Notes under the pieces: model-generated
What the model was told of the DNA's origin: nothing
Databases searched by the model: none
The model's input: only the letters and a program-made list of their open reading frames with translations
Part shown: positions 12,001 to 18,908 of the stretch, in pieces
Layout of the letters: each line of letters opens with the position of its first letter
Position numbering within the stretch: the first letter of the stretch is position 1
Made by a program: the position numbers and the translations under genes
Source of the DNA: Saccoglossus kowalevskii
Lineage: Eukaryota > Hemichordata > Enteropneusta > Harrimaniidae
Direction of reading: 5' to 3'
Length of the DNA stretch: 21,746 nt
NCBI RefSeq assembly: GCF_000003605.2
Contig: NW_003109106.1
Coordinates: 92,993 to 114,738, forward strand

Positions 12001-14384
12001 CACTAAGTGTTCCTTTCGCTGCAAAAAATAATTAAATTAAATACTTCAGGAGATATTCTTTAATTTTCCCTTTTTTTATTCTTGACTACGCTTTTCACAG
12101 ATACTATTAAATTACCGTAATAAGCTAATACAGCTCAACAAGATCAATTTTTAAATATTTAAAATTATATATTGATATAATGATCCTGTCATTTTAATTA
12201 CCTTGTAAATAATCTGCCAAGTCACCACCATTACAATATTCCATTACCAACATAACTGAATTACTAGTTTCCTGAAAAATACATTAAAGGCACAAACATA
12301 AACATTCACACAAACACTCATAGTGTCTGATTAGTTGGGTGTGGTTTGCTCATATTTTTGACACAGACTTGTCACTTCTCTTTAGATAACAGCCAACAGT
12401 TTCATCAAGCCTGGCAGTTGCACATTGGGGGAGGCTTAATGGTTGAAAACTCATTACATTTGTTTTTTCAGTATGTTTTTATATTGATTCATTACGTTTT
12501 GAAAAAAATAAAGAAATTTCTCATATGTTTTAGAAGGTAATAAGTCTATTGTAGAATCTTCATGTTTTGAGAATTACGGTAATTTGAATAGTGCTGGCTC
12601 TCCACTGCTCAAATAAAGACACTGCAATCTTAAAATTGCATTTAACTAATTATCTAGGTAAAATTAAAGGTAAATTCATTGAAATCCTCGTATTTTCACA
12701 ACTTAATATTATCCAATGCTAAAATTTGATAACATTTGATCTTATTTGGTTTCCTCAAAAATATACAAAGCCAAATTAGAAAATACATATGCACCATTTC
12801 TCTCACCATGTGTTTTATACACTTAAAGAGCCTATATGTAATGCTTGGGTATATTTTACTTGCATATTATACCTGTCAACTATAGCCAGAAATGTATGGC
12901 TTAGCATCTTAGCTTTATTAAAATTTATTTCAATCTAAATACACTAGCCAACTACCAGTCAGTACTACAAACCTCTTTAGTTCAGGGGAAAATTACAAAA
13001 TTCTGAATCAGTAAAATTTTCACCAGGTTTTTCTAGCAGGAAGACATAATGAATTAAAGAATTTCTAGACATAAAACTGTACTGTACAACCGGATAAGGC
13101 AAAGATGACAACTAGAAACTGACATTGTTAAATGCTAGGCTATTTGGTATGAAGGTCATTGTAGATTATAAATGGAACAGTACAACTCAAAATAGCAGCT
13201 GCTGAAAAATAGGGATAGTTTAGTTGTTACAATTATTCTAATAGTGCAAAATGTTCTTTTATAGATCAGAAAACTTTAACAGGAAAGAATTTTTTTCCAT
13301 AAAAAAAATGGGATTTTACTTGTGCCATTGTCAAAAATCAAATTAATCAGACTTTTTTATTCAACAAAAGACTAAATAAAGTGCGTCAGTGCCTGTGTTT
13401 ACATATGTGACCATTTTGCACTAGAAAATAGGACAGGTCAAAATATATAAATAAACACAGGATGGAATGCCAAATTCGAAAGAGTTGCGAATATAGTTTG
13501 GACCACAGTCCCTCCAAGTGGTTGGACACTGAGAGAAGTAGGTTACGTAATCAGTGGAATTAATTACTAGTAATTATCCAGCTGATTCGCACATGGTACG
13601 CGCGTGACAAGTAAACAATAACAAACAGCGATATCCGATTCCGGCTGCGTCACTTCCAGTGGCGTAGTCATTATAATACAGCTTTGCCAATGACTCGTCG
13701 AACACATTTATACGCAGTCCATCTTTTCGAATTCAATCTAAATGCACCTTTTGAAATCAAATGAATAGCCAACGTGCGTCATTGTCAAAATGCAGAACTG
13801 AGTCACAATTTTAACATGCAACATGTAATGCAAGTGGGTGACCATCCCGGCATCAACAAATGCTAGGTAAACAAAACATTACAACTTACCTGGCAAAAGT
13901 AAAGAGCAACTACGTTTTCGTGGTGAAATTCCTAAAACGGAGACAGAATCCTGGTAAAATATCTGAGATAATAGTACCGTGAATAATAACTATACGGTAG
14001 TATGACATTCTTGAATGAATGATGCAACCCTAACGTCTCCAAAGAAATCGGAGACAACAACAACGAATGTAGCGAACCGACAACTCACCTTCAATATTTT
14101 GATCTCTTTCTCCAAGAGAGTCTGTGATTTTGACAAATTCTTTTTCGTAATACATTTAATTGCAACTACCTCAGAAGTCTAGAGAAATAAAAATCGATAC
14201 TGATAGTTAAAATTTATCACAATTGATGAACGATCGCCGATTTCGACTCGAGGTCAAATTGCAAAAAAAAAAAGCCGGTACGGAAACATACCTTTTTATT
14301 TCTTCCCTTGAACACCACGGCAAAGGCACCGTGTCCGATCAGATCTTTCTTCTTGTACTCGTATTCTCCCACAGTTTCACTCAT
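1..14384 (-). CDS. ULK2: ULK1/ULK2-type autophagy-initiating Ser/Thr kinase, 17 coding exons, 3' end outside window
   Basis: Spliced gene model built by hand from GT-AG sites. The exons sum to 2139 nt (713 codons), with phase kept at all 16 junctions. Residues 7-271 form a complete kinase domain: glycine loop GHGAFA (17-22), VAIK lysine K39, alphaC glutamate E56, gatekeeper M85, HRDLKPQN (129-136), DFG (158-160), activation-loop T173 in [16 protein letters not shown], and an RMDF-containing C-lobe end. Residues 272-713 are a Ser/Pro-rich linker with an LC3-interacting motif and likely AMPK/TORC1 control sites. By family knowledge the kinase works with ATG13 and FIP200 to start autophagosome formation. 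The binding domain for these (about 250-300 residues) must lie left of position 1. Kinase segments such as [15 protein letters not shown] and the linker motif GSPTK read closer to vertebrate ULK2 than ULK1, but an invertebrate is expected to have one ULK1/2 gene, so the symbol is by similarity only. It is not ULK3, because the linker motifs are ULK1/2-specific. Confidence 0.96.
176..269. repeat. Spaced 18-bp direct repeat in ULK intron 16
   Basis: GAATTGGGGGTGCGGTTA occurs at 176-193 and again at 252-269, both followed by a TA-rich word. The G-run is unusual for this AT-rich intron. Probably a short duplicated repeat fragment; no function is evident. Confidence 0.7.
405..633 (-). CDS. ULK2: ULK exon 16: [17 protein letters not shown] regulatory segment (residues 619-694)
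   Basis: Starts [20 protein letters not shown], contains a basic HQRRRSF stretch (642-647), then [20 protein letters not shown] (660-679). This aligns with vertebrate ULK2 GRSVSTGKLSDQ and ULK1 GRSFSTSRLTDLLLKAAFG, a region phosphorylated by AMPK/TORC1. Acceptor ATGTTACAG, donor CTGCAG|GTGTGT, phase 0 in and 1 out. Confidence 0.93.
960..1120 (-). CDS. ULK2: ULK exon 15: conserved GSPTK motif (residues 565-618)
   Basis: Encodes [20 protein letters not shown] followed by [13 protein letters not shown]. The string PTIMGSPTK corresponds to vertebrate ULK2 PTIIGSPTK and ULK1 PPILGSPTK, anchoring this exon in the ULK linker. Acceptor TTCTTTTCAG, donor ACA|GTGAGT, phase 1 in and 0 out. Confidence 0.93.
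1121..2567 (-). other. ULK intron 14 (1447 bp), no gene inside
   Basis: AT-rich. The only sharp structure is the 14-bp perfect palindrome TGCCACTAGTGGCA at 2151-2164. No exon with proper splice sites and phase is needed between exons 14 and 15. Confidence 0.7.
2568..2745 (-). CDS. ULK2: ULK exon 14: Ser/Gly/Pro linker with TPPRGATPP repeat (residues 506-564)
   Basis: Acceptor TTTATCTAG gives [20 protein letters not shown] at phase 0, continuing to [11 protein letters not shown] and TPPRKSHY. Donor TATG|GTAAGT, phase 1 out. The short direct repeat [11 protein letters not shown] and the SP/TP density fit a disordered phospho-regulated linker. Two other AG dinucleotides lie within 4 bases of the chosen acceptor, but only this one keeps the frame from exon 13. 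Confidence 0.87.
3207..3497. repeat. Dispersed intronic repeat, copy 1 (intron 13)
   Basis: Shares blocks with 7850-8170: 'gaggtccac', 'atgacaaaaatattcat', 'attagagaattgaa', 'gaaatgaacaaatct', and a shared right end 'aatcactcatatgataagct'. It abuts the tandem-array element within about 45 bases, so the two may be parts of one insertion or nested insertions. Non-coding. Confidence 0.75.
3540..4555. mobile_element. About 1 kb non-autonomous element with internal tandem array, in ULK intron 13
   Basis: The left end GTCCCCGTTC (3540-3549) recurs inverted at the right end (GAACGGGGAC, 4545-4554). A third, direct copy (4522 on) forms with the right end a perfect 10-bp hairpin, 4521-4530 with 4546-4555, 15-nt loop. 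Between the ends is a tandem array, and before the hairpin a short GGAC repeat. This plan (unique left end, few tandem repeats of about 160 bp, right end with hairpin) resembles the 'pearl'/satellite-bearing Helitron-like elements of bivalves. That is inference from architecture, not a sequence match. No protein is encoded; ORFs on both strands here are repeat artefacts. Confidence 0.65.
3581..4490. repeat. Tandem array: 160-bp single unit, then 320- and 323-bp dimer units and a partial unit
   Basis: The marker GCAGATCATG or a one-to-two-base variant starts units at 3581, 3741, 4061 and 4384, giving spacings 160, 320 and 323. Within each long unit the two halves are diverged copies of each other: 'aagtttgaacttgatcaat' in the first half against 'aaatttgaacaaaatccat' in the second, and both halves carry a GGCCGCCA block near their end. 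The array is thus monomers of about 160 bp organised as dimers, with a poly-A run inside each dimer. Confidence 0.85.
5140..5347 (-). CDS. ULK2: ULK exon 13: Ser/Pro linker (residues 436-505)
   Basis: The codon split AG|A gives R436, then [20 protein letters not shown] and on to [20 protein letters not shown], ending LSPTSSPQ. Acceptor TCATTATAG, donor CCTCAG|GTAATG, phase 0 out. Low-complexity and probably disordered, with several SP/TP sites. A longer ORF in a different frame overlaps this exon and should not be taken as the coding frame. Confidence 0.88.
5534..5635 (-). CDS. ULK2: ULK exon 12: Ser/Pro linker with PIPVPT (residues 402-435)
   Basis: Encodes [20 protein letters not shown] then [19 protein letters not shown] is a conserved ULK1/2 linker string (vertebrate PIPVPTQ). 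Acceptor CTCTCTAG, donor ACTAG|GTAATG. Phase 2 in (GG|G) and 2 out. Only one of the three frames is open and phase-compatible, which supports exon 11's donor choice. Confidence 0.9.
5789..5880 (-). CDS. ULK2: ULK exon 11: LC3-interacting region DFVMVP (residues 372-401)
   Basis: Encodes [20 protein letters not shown] and ten more residues. DFVMVP is identical to the core of vertebrate ULK1 (DDFVMVP), a known LIR that binds ATG8/GABARAP proteins. Acceptor ATCATGTAG, donor CTTGG|GTAGGT (phase 2). The alternative donor 4 bases further on would include an in-frame TAG. The exon is 92 nt and its open frame is masked by an opposite-strand ORF. Confidence 0.92.
6396..6505 (-). CDS. ULK2: ULK exon 10: linker, acidic end (residues 335-371)
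   Basis: Encodes [21 protein letters not shown] followed by [16 protein letters not shown]. Acceptor GCTGTTCAG, donor GATGAG|GTAAAA, phase 1 in and 0 out. The SSS plus acidic end matches the vertebrate NSSCDTDD that precedes the LC3-interacting motif. Without splicing the frame would stop after 11 more codons. Confidence 0.88.
6921..7219 (-). CDS. ULK2: ULK exon 9: end of kinase domain and start of Ser/Pro linker (residues 235-334)
   Basis: Encodes [20 protein letters not shown], then [16 protein letters not shown], which closes the kinase fold at about residue 271. The family-typical short linker SSSPVPVPF follows, then a Ser/Pro/Gly-rich stretch with several SP sites. Acceptor TTTTACAG is clear. 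The donor ACAG|GTTAGA is weaker than its neighbours, but the phase and next exon support it. Confidence 0.95.
7850..8170. repeat. Dispersed intronic repeat, copy 2 with internal duplication (intron 8)
   Basis: Two partial direct copies of a roughly 155-bp unit. 'gaaaattgaagatatcat' near 7872 recurs as 'gagaattgaagatatcat' near 8013. The second copy runs on through 'ggtacatatacaccaagt' to the shared 'aatcactcatatgataagct' end. Same family and orientation as 3207-3497. No coding capacity. Confidence 0.75.
8576..8736 (-). CDS. ULK2: ULK exon 8: APE motif and middle C-lobe (residues 182-234)
   Basis: Begins [20 protein letters not shown] and continues through [20 protein letters not shown], the canonical ULK C-lobe. 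Acceptor ATTAATAG, donor CCCAA|GTAAGT (phase 2 out). This exon has no long ORF of its own because it lacks an ATG near its start. It was found by looking for the segment missing between exons 7 and 9. Confidence 0.96.
9407..9620. mobile_element. MITE-like inverted-repeat element, copy 1 (intron 7)
   Basis: Begins CACTGTAAAAGGGTTAATTA and ends with the approximate reverse complement, TTAACAATTTTACAGTA. The inside alternates variants of 'aaacccagtgaat'. The ends match those of 10192-10379. No protein coded. The terminal pattern CTGT...ACAG next to TA suggests a small DNA transposon of TA-target type; the left TA is CA here, perhaps mutated. Confidence 0.55.
9898..9971 (-). CDS. ULK2: ULK exon 7: DFG and activation loop (residues 157-181)
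   Basis: Encodes [20 protein letters not shown] then SPMYM. D158 of DFG binds Mg2+. T173 corresponds to the activation-loop threonine (human ULK1 Thr180). Acceptor TTTTTTACAG, donor ATG|GTAAGT. Ends phase 0, splitting the M/APE motif with exon 8. Confidence 0.97.
10192..10379. mobile_element. MITE-like inverted-repeat element, copy 2 (intron 6)
   Basis: Left end ATACTGTGGAATTAATTTTC, right end AAGTATTTTACAGTAT, roughly inverted, flanked by TA on both sides when the termini are taken as CTGT...ACAG. A third fragment with a similar left end (GAATACTGTGTGAATT) lies at about 10462. About 190 bp, non-coding. Confidence 0.5.
10691..10813 (-). CDS. ULK2: ULK exon 6: catalytic loop (residues 116-156)
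   Basis: Encodes [20 protein letters not shown] followed by [29 protein letters not shown] carries catalytic D131 and N136. The loop after NILLS varies in sequence among ULKs but has the vertebrate length here. Acceptor TTATTGTAG, donor ATAG|GTAAGC, phase 1 on both sides. Confidence 0.97.
10814..11967 (-). other. ULK intron 5 (1154 bp), nothing recognised
   Basis: AT-rich intron. ORFs on both strands around 11627-11905 overlap each other and show no family resemblance. A short TTTG repeat lies near 10985-11000. Confidence 0.6.
11968..12018 (-). CDS. ULK2: ULK exon 5: 51-nt exon (residues 99-115)
   Basis: Encodes [17 protein letters not shown], almost identical to the vertebrate ULK2 segment [17 protein letters not shown]. 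Acceptor TTTTTTGCAG, donor ATTG|GTAAGT. Phase 1 on both sides, so it is another exon whose skipping would preserve frame while removing a C-lobe helix. Confidence 0.96.
12202..12271 (-). CDS. ULK2: ULK exon 4: hinge region (residues 76-98 and first base of 99)
   Basis: Encodes [20 protein letters not shown] then [18 protein letters not shown] is the nearly invariant ULK hinge; M85 is the gatekeeper. Acceptor TTTTTCAG, donor CAAG|GTAATT, phase 0 in and phase 1 out. It sits behind the 1.6 kb intron 3, which separates the 5' CpG-rich block from the rest of the gene. Confidence 0.96.
12272..13889 (-). other. ULK intron 3 (1618 bp); its 5' third is CpG-richer
   Basis: Left (distal) part AT-rich with nothing recognised. 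From about 13550 up to exon 3 the CpG density rises, with words such as TACGCGCGTG, TTACGTAA-type and TGCGTCAC, continuous with the promoter side. It may hold first-kilobase regulatory sequence. No exon is required here by phase. Confidence 0.55.
13890..13931 (-). CDS. ULK2: ULK exon 3: 42-nt exon, beta4 region (residues 62-75)
   Basis: A 14-codon exon, [14 protein letters not shown], aligned to the vertebrate ELKHENIVALYDFQ segment. Acceptor TTTTAG, donor CAG|GTAAGT, phase 0 on both sides, so skipping it would keep the reading frame. YFCQ replaces the vertebrate YDFQ/YDVQ, a local lineage difference. Confidence 0.95.
14089..14178 (-). CDS. ULK2: ULK exon 2: catalytic lysine and alphaC helix (residues 32-61)
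   Basis: Acceptor TTTCTCTAG, donor GTGAGT, phase 0 on both sides. Encodes [20 protein letters not shown] followed by EKEIKILK, close to vertebrate ULK. K39 in VAIK is the ATP-anchoring lysine and E56 is the probable salt-bridge partner. Separated from exon 1 by only 113 bp. This exon is too short to appear as a long ORF. Confidence 0.96.
14292..14384 (-). CDS. ULK2: ULK exon 1: start codon and glycine-rich loop (residues 1-31)
   Basis: Starts at the ATG whose first base is 14384 and reads [20 protein letters not shown] and on through [11 protein letters not shown]. This matches the start of vertebrate ULK1/2 (ETVGKFEF / VVGDFEY, then K/[13 protein letters not shown]). An open frame continues upstream to a TTG at 14411, but there is no in-frame ATG there, and the ATG at 14384 has A at -3 and gives the family's usual N-terminus. 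The donor is AAG|GTATGT; phase 0. Confidence 0.96.
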
Positions 14385-14407
14385 TTTCCCTCTTTTGTTT
14401 TCCTTGG

Positions 14408-14539
14408 TCAAAAATGGATGCAGACAGCTGCTGGTGGTAAAACAAAGCCGGATCGAGTTCTCTTACAAAGGCTCTGCGAAAAATTACTCCACAAGTTGAA
14501 AATTTCGAGGATTTTGACGTGTGGTGTCGAAGTTGACAT
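14408..14539 (-). CDS. Possible upstream ORF (43 codons) in the ULK 5' leader
   Basis: An ATG at 14539 in an AAAATGT context (A at -3) opens a 43-codon frame, [20 protein letters not shown] and on, that ends at TGA 14408-14410, 23 bases ahead of the kinase ATG and in another frame. If transcription starts upstream of 14539, ribosomes would meet this ATG first, which usually lowers main-ORF translation. The peptide itself resembles nothing known to me. Whether it lies in the mature leader is not shown by the sequence. Confidence 0.4.
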   Translation of the reverse strand: MSTSTPHVKILEIFNLWSNFSQSLCKRTRSGFVLPPAAVCIHF

Positions 14540-14643
14540 TTTAAAGCTATGTTATGGTCAAGAATGACCCAACTTTCTTTGTTGTTACCCGCGTTATGCC
14601 ATTTTATGACACACGATATAAATTACTGCTTGTATGATGATCG

Positions 14644-14650
14644 CTTTATA
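14644..14650 (-). promoter_or_regulatory. Candidate TATA box for the ULK gene
   Basis: TATAAAG on the minus strand, about 260 bases upstream of the kinase ATG. If used, transcription would start near 14615 and the leader would include the uORF. Between it and the ATG are a TGACGT half-site (14515-14520) and an inverted GGTCA-4-TGACC (14556-14569). Many invertebrate housekeeping promoters lack TATA, so this is only a candidate. Confidence 0.25.
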
Positions 14651-14659
14651 CTCTGAATC

Positions 14660-15300
14660 GAATGGAAAATTTGAGCTCGGTTTGTTTTGGTCCGAACCCT
14701 CATTACAACTCAATCACAAATATACCTTCCGCATACGTTAAAATAGTTCCTTAGTGATATACACATTAATTGATTTTCGCTTTATGTCTCGCAAAACTAA
14801 CTGTACTAGCATAAATTCAGCATATGTCAAATGATAGCAAATTGCAACTCATATTTTTAACTATATAAATGTACTGAAGCTAAGGCCTGTTCACCCACTC
14901 GCATGAATATCAGCTCGCAATCAGCTGTTCGCAATTCCAACTCTCGTTCACCTGTGTTCAATCTCGCGTGATTTTGTCATGGACAAGCTACTGTATTTGG
15001 CGAGTGAGTGCATCGCAGGTCGACAATATTGGGTGAATCGAGGACATTGTCTCAGTTCAGTGCATTTGGGTAAATCGGGTGCATTGCCTGTATTTTGGTG
15101 AATTGGATGCATTGCCTGCATTAATTAATTATGTATACTGTGCTCAGATAAATCAATTAACGTATTGTTGTGCTATATTTTCAGTGTGATCTAGTTGTTG
15201 TTTATTTGAAATCTATTATTGTATTGTATGTGTAGTTTAATTGTAGTTTATTTTAAAAAGCTTTAATACAGCAACTACCAAAACTGAAATGTCAGATTTC
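14660..15300. other. Intergenic stretch right of ULK, with a small 28-bp tandem repeat
   Basis: No gene seen. Two adjacent 28-bp units, 15065-15092 and 15093-15120, share 'gcattgcctg', with a third, poorer unit just left of them (about 15027-15064). The rest is unremarkable and leads into the TTCTA array. Confidence 0.6.
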
Positions 15301-15412
15301 ATTAAGGATGTAATAAAGCATTCTATTCTATTCTATTCTATTCTATTCTATTCTATTCTATTCTATTCTATTCTATTCTATTCTATTCTATTCTATTCTA
15401 TTCTATTCTATT
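15200..15412 (+). mobile_element. Retroposon-like 3' tail ending in (TTCTA)18
   Basis: The leader 'gatgtaataaagca' runs directly into exactly 18 perfect TTCTA units (15321-15410). An AATAAA-bearing 3' end followed by a simple repeat tail is typical of non-LTR retrotransposon or SINE 3' ends. Only the tail is recognisable, the left boundary is a guess, and no reverse transcriptase is present. Confidence 0.5.
15321..15410. repeat. (TTCTA)18 microsatellite
   Basis: Eighteen uninterrupted pentanucleotide units with no mismatches. The array is likely polymorphic and recent. Confidence 0.98.
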
Positions 15413-16900
15413 ATTAATTTGCTATATTATCTATATTTGTGCCTTTTATTTGTCTTGAATTATGACTGAAAGGAGCTGGATGGAATAACAAACTATTTAG
15501 TGTGTCCAACAAATCATGTATGAACAATAACTTTAATAAATATGATTTTACTTGGTAAAAATGTTTGTATTTTTCTGCATAAAAACAAAAGAATTTCACA
15601 ATGTCGAAAATGGAAAGTCGTAGTGTTAAATATTATATGTCAATGGCAGTTAAATACGAAGAGCGCGGTACGCAACGACGTCAATTGAAAACCCTTCAAT
15701 GTTATTCTATCGATCAATATAAACCTCTAGTTTCAGTTTAAATTGTGAAATTTATAAATTATATTTTTTATAAAGATGAAGGGGAATAAGTTTGTTGTAC
15801 CGGGAGTAATAATCTATAAGAAAATTGATAGATTATATCGTTTTGACTTGACCATGGCGATGACAAGTAGAATTTATTACAAATATGGGCTGAATCTCTC
15901 TAATGTAGCACACCATAAATTCTATAAAACAATACCCAAATTCTAATGATACACTGTTTGTGTTGGAAGTTACGAGAAAGATTTCTTCAAACTTCTTAAT
16001 AAAAGGCCGGGTGTTCGGTAAAACAATGGACAATACGAAAAGGAAATAGATATACGGTTAGTAACAAATATAAACAAAATCAAAACATGGTAAATAAGTC
16101 TATATTATTTTGTAAGTTGTATTCAATGACAATCTTGTAGCCGTACATTAGATTAACAAACCGGCATATTTAGAGATGTGAAATATTGCCATCAGCAAGA
16201 AATAAAATAAAATAGCTAAACTTGTAGTTCACAGAAACATTGAATGACAGAAGGATGGCGACGTTATAGTAGTGAAAAATGGTTATGAAGCGAACTTCCT
16301 CTGTCACCACGTTCGTGTTCATCAACAGCCACCTTTAAAGGTGATTTGAACCATTCCCTTTAAACAATGTTAGTTAATGTTTTTTTATTGGCATTTAATC
16401 CCATTTACTGCATTTTAACTATGTATAGCTCTCTAAATAATTTTAATAATAATAATAATGGATAATATGTTGATACATTATTCAATAATAAACAACGTTC
16501 ACAGAATAAAAACTATCAGAAGTGTAAATCATCAGCTTGGTAGTAATGACATACATAGTTCATTGAGTTGTTTGATGCAAATAGACATTACAAAATTAAT
16601 AAATAGAATAAAGCAGTCCAGAGTGGTTTAAGGAGATGTTTATATAGAGACAGTGGCGATCTTGACAGCAATGTCCGAGCGATGAGAGGAATTTGTAAGA
16701 GGGCATTTTTTTTATCTCTCATAAATTCTTAAAAAATCAATGAGAATTTATAAAGGGTTCGTTGCTCTATCTATAGCAATATCTATGTTTAACTGTTTCT
16801 ATCAAGGGCAGTTTAATTTCGGACGGTTATTTATAACAGTTAATTAATGGGACTAAATGATGCAATGTGGGTAATTGATGTATGACTGAATAGAAAATTT
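15413..16900. other. Intergenic stretch without a recognised gene
   Basis: Only short random frames. It includes the perfect 14-bp palindrome CACCTTTAAAGGTG (16330-16343) and a short TAA run near 16445. I see no conserved domain, RNA gene or mobile-element protein. Confidence 0.6.
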
Positions 16901-17065
16901 TCATTTTCATCCTATTTTGGAATTTGACTCGCATTTATCTACATGTGTAATTTGTTGTTTACTAGTTGACCTATATGTACTTGTCACCTTTATGTAAATT
17001 GCTCATTGCATAGCAGTTAACAATAAATTATTTCATTTTATTTTATTTTATTTTATTTTATTTTA
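16900..17065 (+). mobile_element. Second retroposon-like tail ending in (TTTTA)6
   Basis: 'caataaattatttca' leads into six TTTTA units (17036-17065). It has the same organisation as the TTCTA tail 1.6 kb to the left, but a different sequence, so it is probably another family. Left boundary unknown. Confidence 0.4.
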
Positions 17066-17069
17066 TGTT

Positions 17070-18760
17070 ATGGTTTATTTACATGGTATTATATGAAAAA
17101 GGACAGGTCTTATTTTATATATCGGACACCGACTACTGGTAGTCTCTTTTGTAGTGGTTATCGTTGTCGGTATTTATTCACGTTAATTTGTTTGAATATT
17201 TTGTACCAATAAAAATCAACCAACAAAAGTACAGTATTATTGTCGGACTGATTTGCAAAGTATGTCTGGTTTTCTTTTCTTTAAAGCTTCATCACCTGCG
17301 CACGCGTGGGAATTGAGTCCCAAGCGACAATAACAACACAGGCTAAAAACGCAAAGGCTCATGGGTAGACGCTTGTTTGTAAACAGTGACACGCTATGGC
17401 CCTCTGACGCATGCACAGGTGACGACTCCCCCACATTAATGTACGTATCGAAGTCACGATGTACTGATTAATAATGTTTATACTTCTTTTTTATATTCAG
17501 TGGACATAAAAAAGACCGAGTGAAACGAAAAAAGTAAATAAATAAAAACGTTATTTGCCATTTTTGCGTAACTATGTGTGTGACAGGACAGTGTTAGAGA
17601 AATATATGAAACTCATATGCATTCTGATGATGAGTGCGATGGTTTGAAATGGCGATTGAAATGCGGTTTTGAAGTTTATTATTGGTATGCAGATCAACGC
17701 ACTTTTGCTCTGTTTGAATGCCGGGGTCTATTTTTATCTTCATGATGTATACTAACTGCGTCACAGCTAGTGATCTCCGGGATATTCCATTGTTGAATGG
17801 GGGTAAACTATTCAGTGGGACGTGTTCATATAAAAATGTGCCATATATTCAACACCAAAAACATCACTAAGTTGAACATTCAAGTTCAATGATACATCGC
17901 CCACTCTCCCCAAGACACGATTGAATTAAAAACGCCGAGTACTCTAATGGCCAATCGACGGTCCCGTCCAATAATAAGACAAGCTAAAGTTCAGGAGGTC
18001 ATCGAAACAAGTTCACTTCAGACATAATTTTATGCCAAATTTAACCTTTGTAAATTCCAATAGAAATAATTTTATCTCAGTTATTTGCAAGTGCTATACC
18101 CCATAGTTATAATACAAGGCGGCAATAAATATTTGCAAAATGAAAATCACTCCTACGCGTAATCAGGGGTCGATGGTCTAAATGTCAGAGTTTACGAAGC
18201 ATCACATTTTCTCATTGATCCAAAGGTTTGATGCCATCGTCGTGACAGGCGATAAAGGCAATAAATATGCGTAACAAGACCGATACTGGTTTATTACTCA
18301 CATGGCTAGTAACAACATGAAGTAGTAACAATAACAACGAGTGTATCGATACAATAAGTATAATGAACTCTAGAGGGCGCTGCCATAATGTGAACTCAAT
18401 GATATCGAAATAGTAATGTCTATAATAGGACAGTCTGTCACAATCGTCGTTCCGAAACATAACATCTTCGATACTCTCCAACACATCTCCAAGTATACAA
18501 AACATTTCGATGGATTTTTCAGCTGGAAAACTAATTTATGACTGGTCTCCAGAGCGTTACTTCGGAAAACTAGCTTCGGACTCCATGTACAGTGTTGGGC
18601 TCGTATCAATTCCAATTCTATACAAGCTCGCGGAATAAACTTGAACACTATAGACAATTATGACGCTATACATGACTTGTGTAAACAAAATTTGAGCCAT
18701 AAAACTGATTCCGAAATAATTGTACTCAGCCCATCTCCGTCCTGTAAACACCAACTTCTG
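17070..18760. other. Intergenic stretch, moderately CpG-rich, no assignable gene
   Basis: Several overlapping ORFs of 60-97 codons exist on the minus strand at 17237-17434 and 18212-18754. They lie in conflicting frames and none shows a recognised domain. A direct pair of nuclear-receptor-type half-sites, AGTTCA-GG-AGGTCA (17988-18001), is present. A degenerate transposon gene at 18.2-18.75 kb cannot be excluded. Confidence 0.5.
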
Positions 18761-18862
18761 AATTACTAATCCACATCAGAGATTGTTTAACCGAATTAAG
18801 AATTAATGGACACGCTACAAATTGAAAGATGTACATATAACAACATCGGTATGTCACAATAA

Positions 18863-18908
18863 AAAGATTGTATTTGTAAAATCATTTCTTTGCTCAAATA
18901 CAATCTTT
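18863..18908. repeat. Perfect 14-bp inverted repeat, 18-nt loop
   Basis: AAAGATTGTATTTG (18863-18876) pairs perfectly with CAAATACAATCTTT (18895-18908). Pairing stops at both ends, so the stem is too short for a normal pre-miRNA. May be a solo element end or chance. Confidence 0.9.

Noticed and set aside
14385-14411. Longer N-terminus for ULK from an upstream TTG
   Set aside because: There is no in-frame ATG upstream, and the ATG at 14384 gives the N-terminus typical of the family with a good start context.
14223-14567. 114-codon plus-strand ORF
   Set aside because: Antisense to exon 1 and the uORF; no recognisable domain.
18212-18754. Three overlapping minus-strand ORFs with hydrophobic stretches
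   Set aside because: They overlap in conflicting frames, show no recognised family, and no splice pattern joins them. A decayed mobile element is possible but not supportable.
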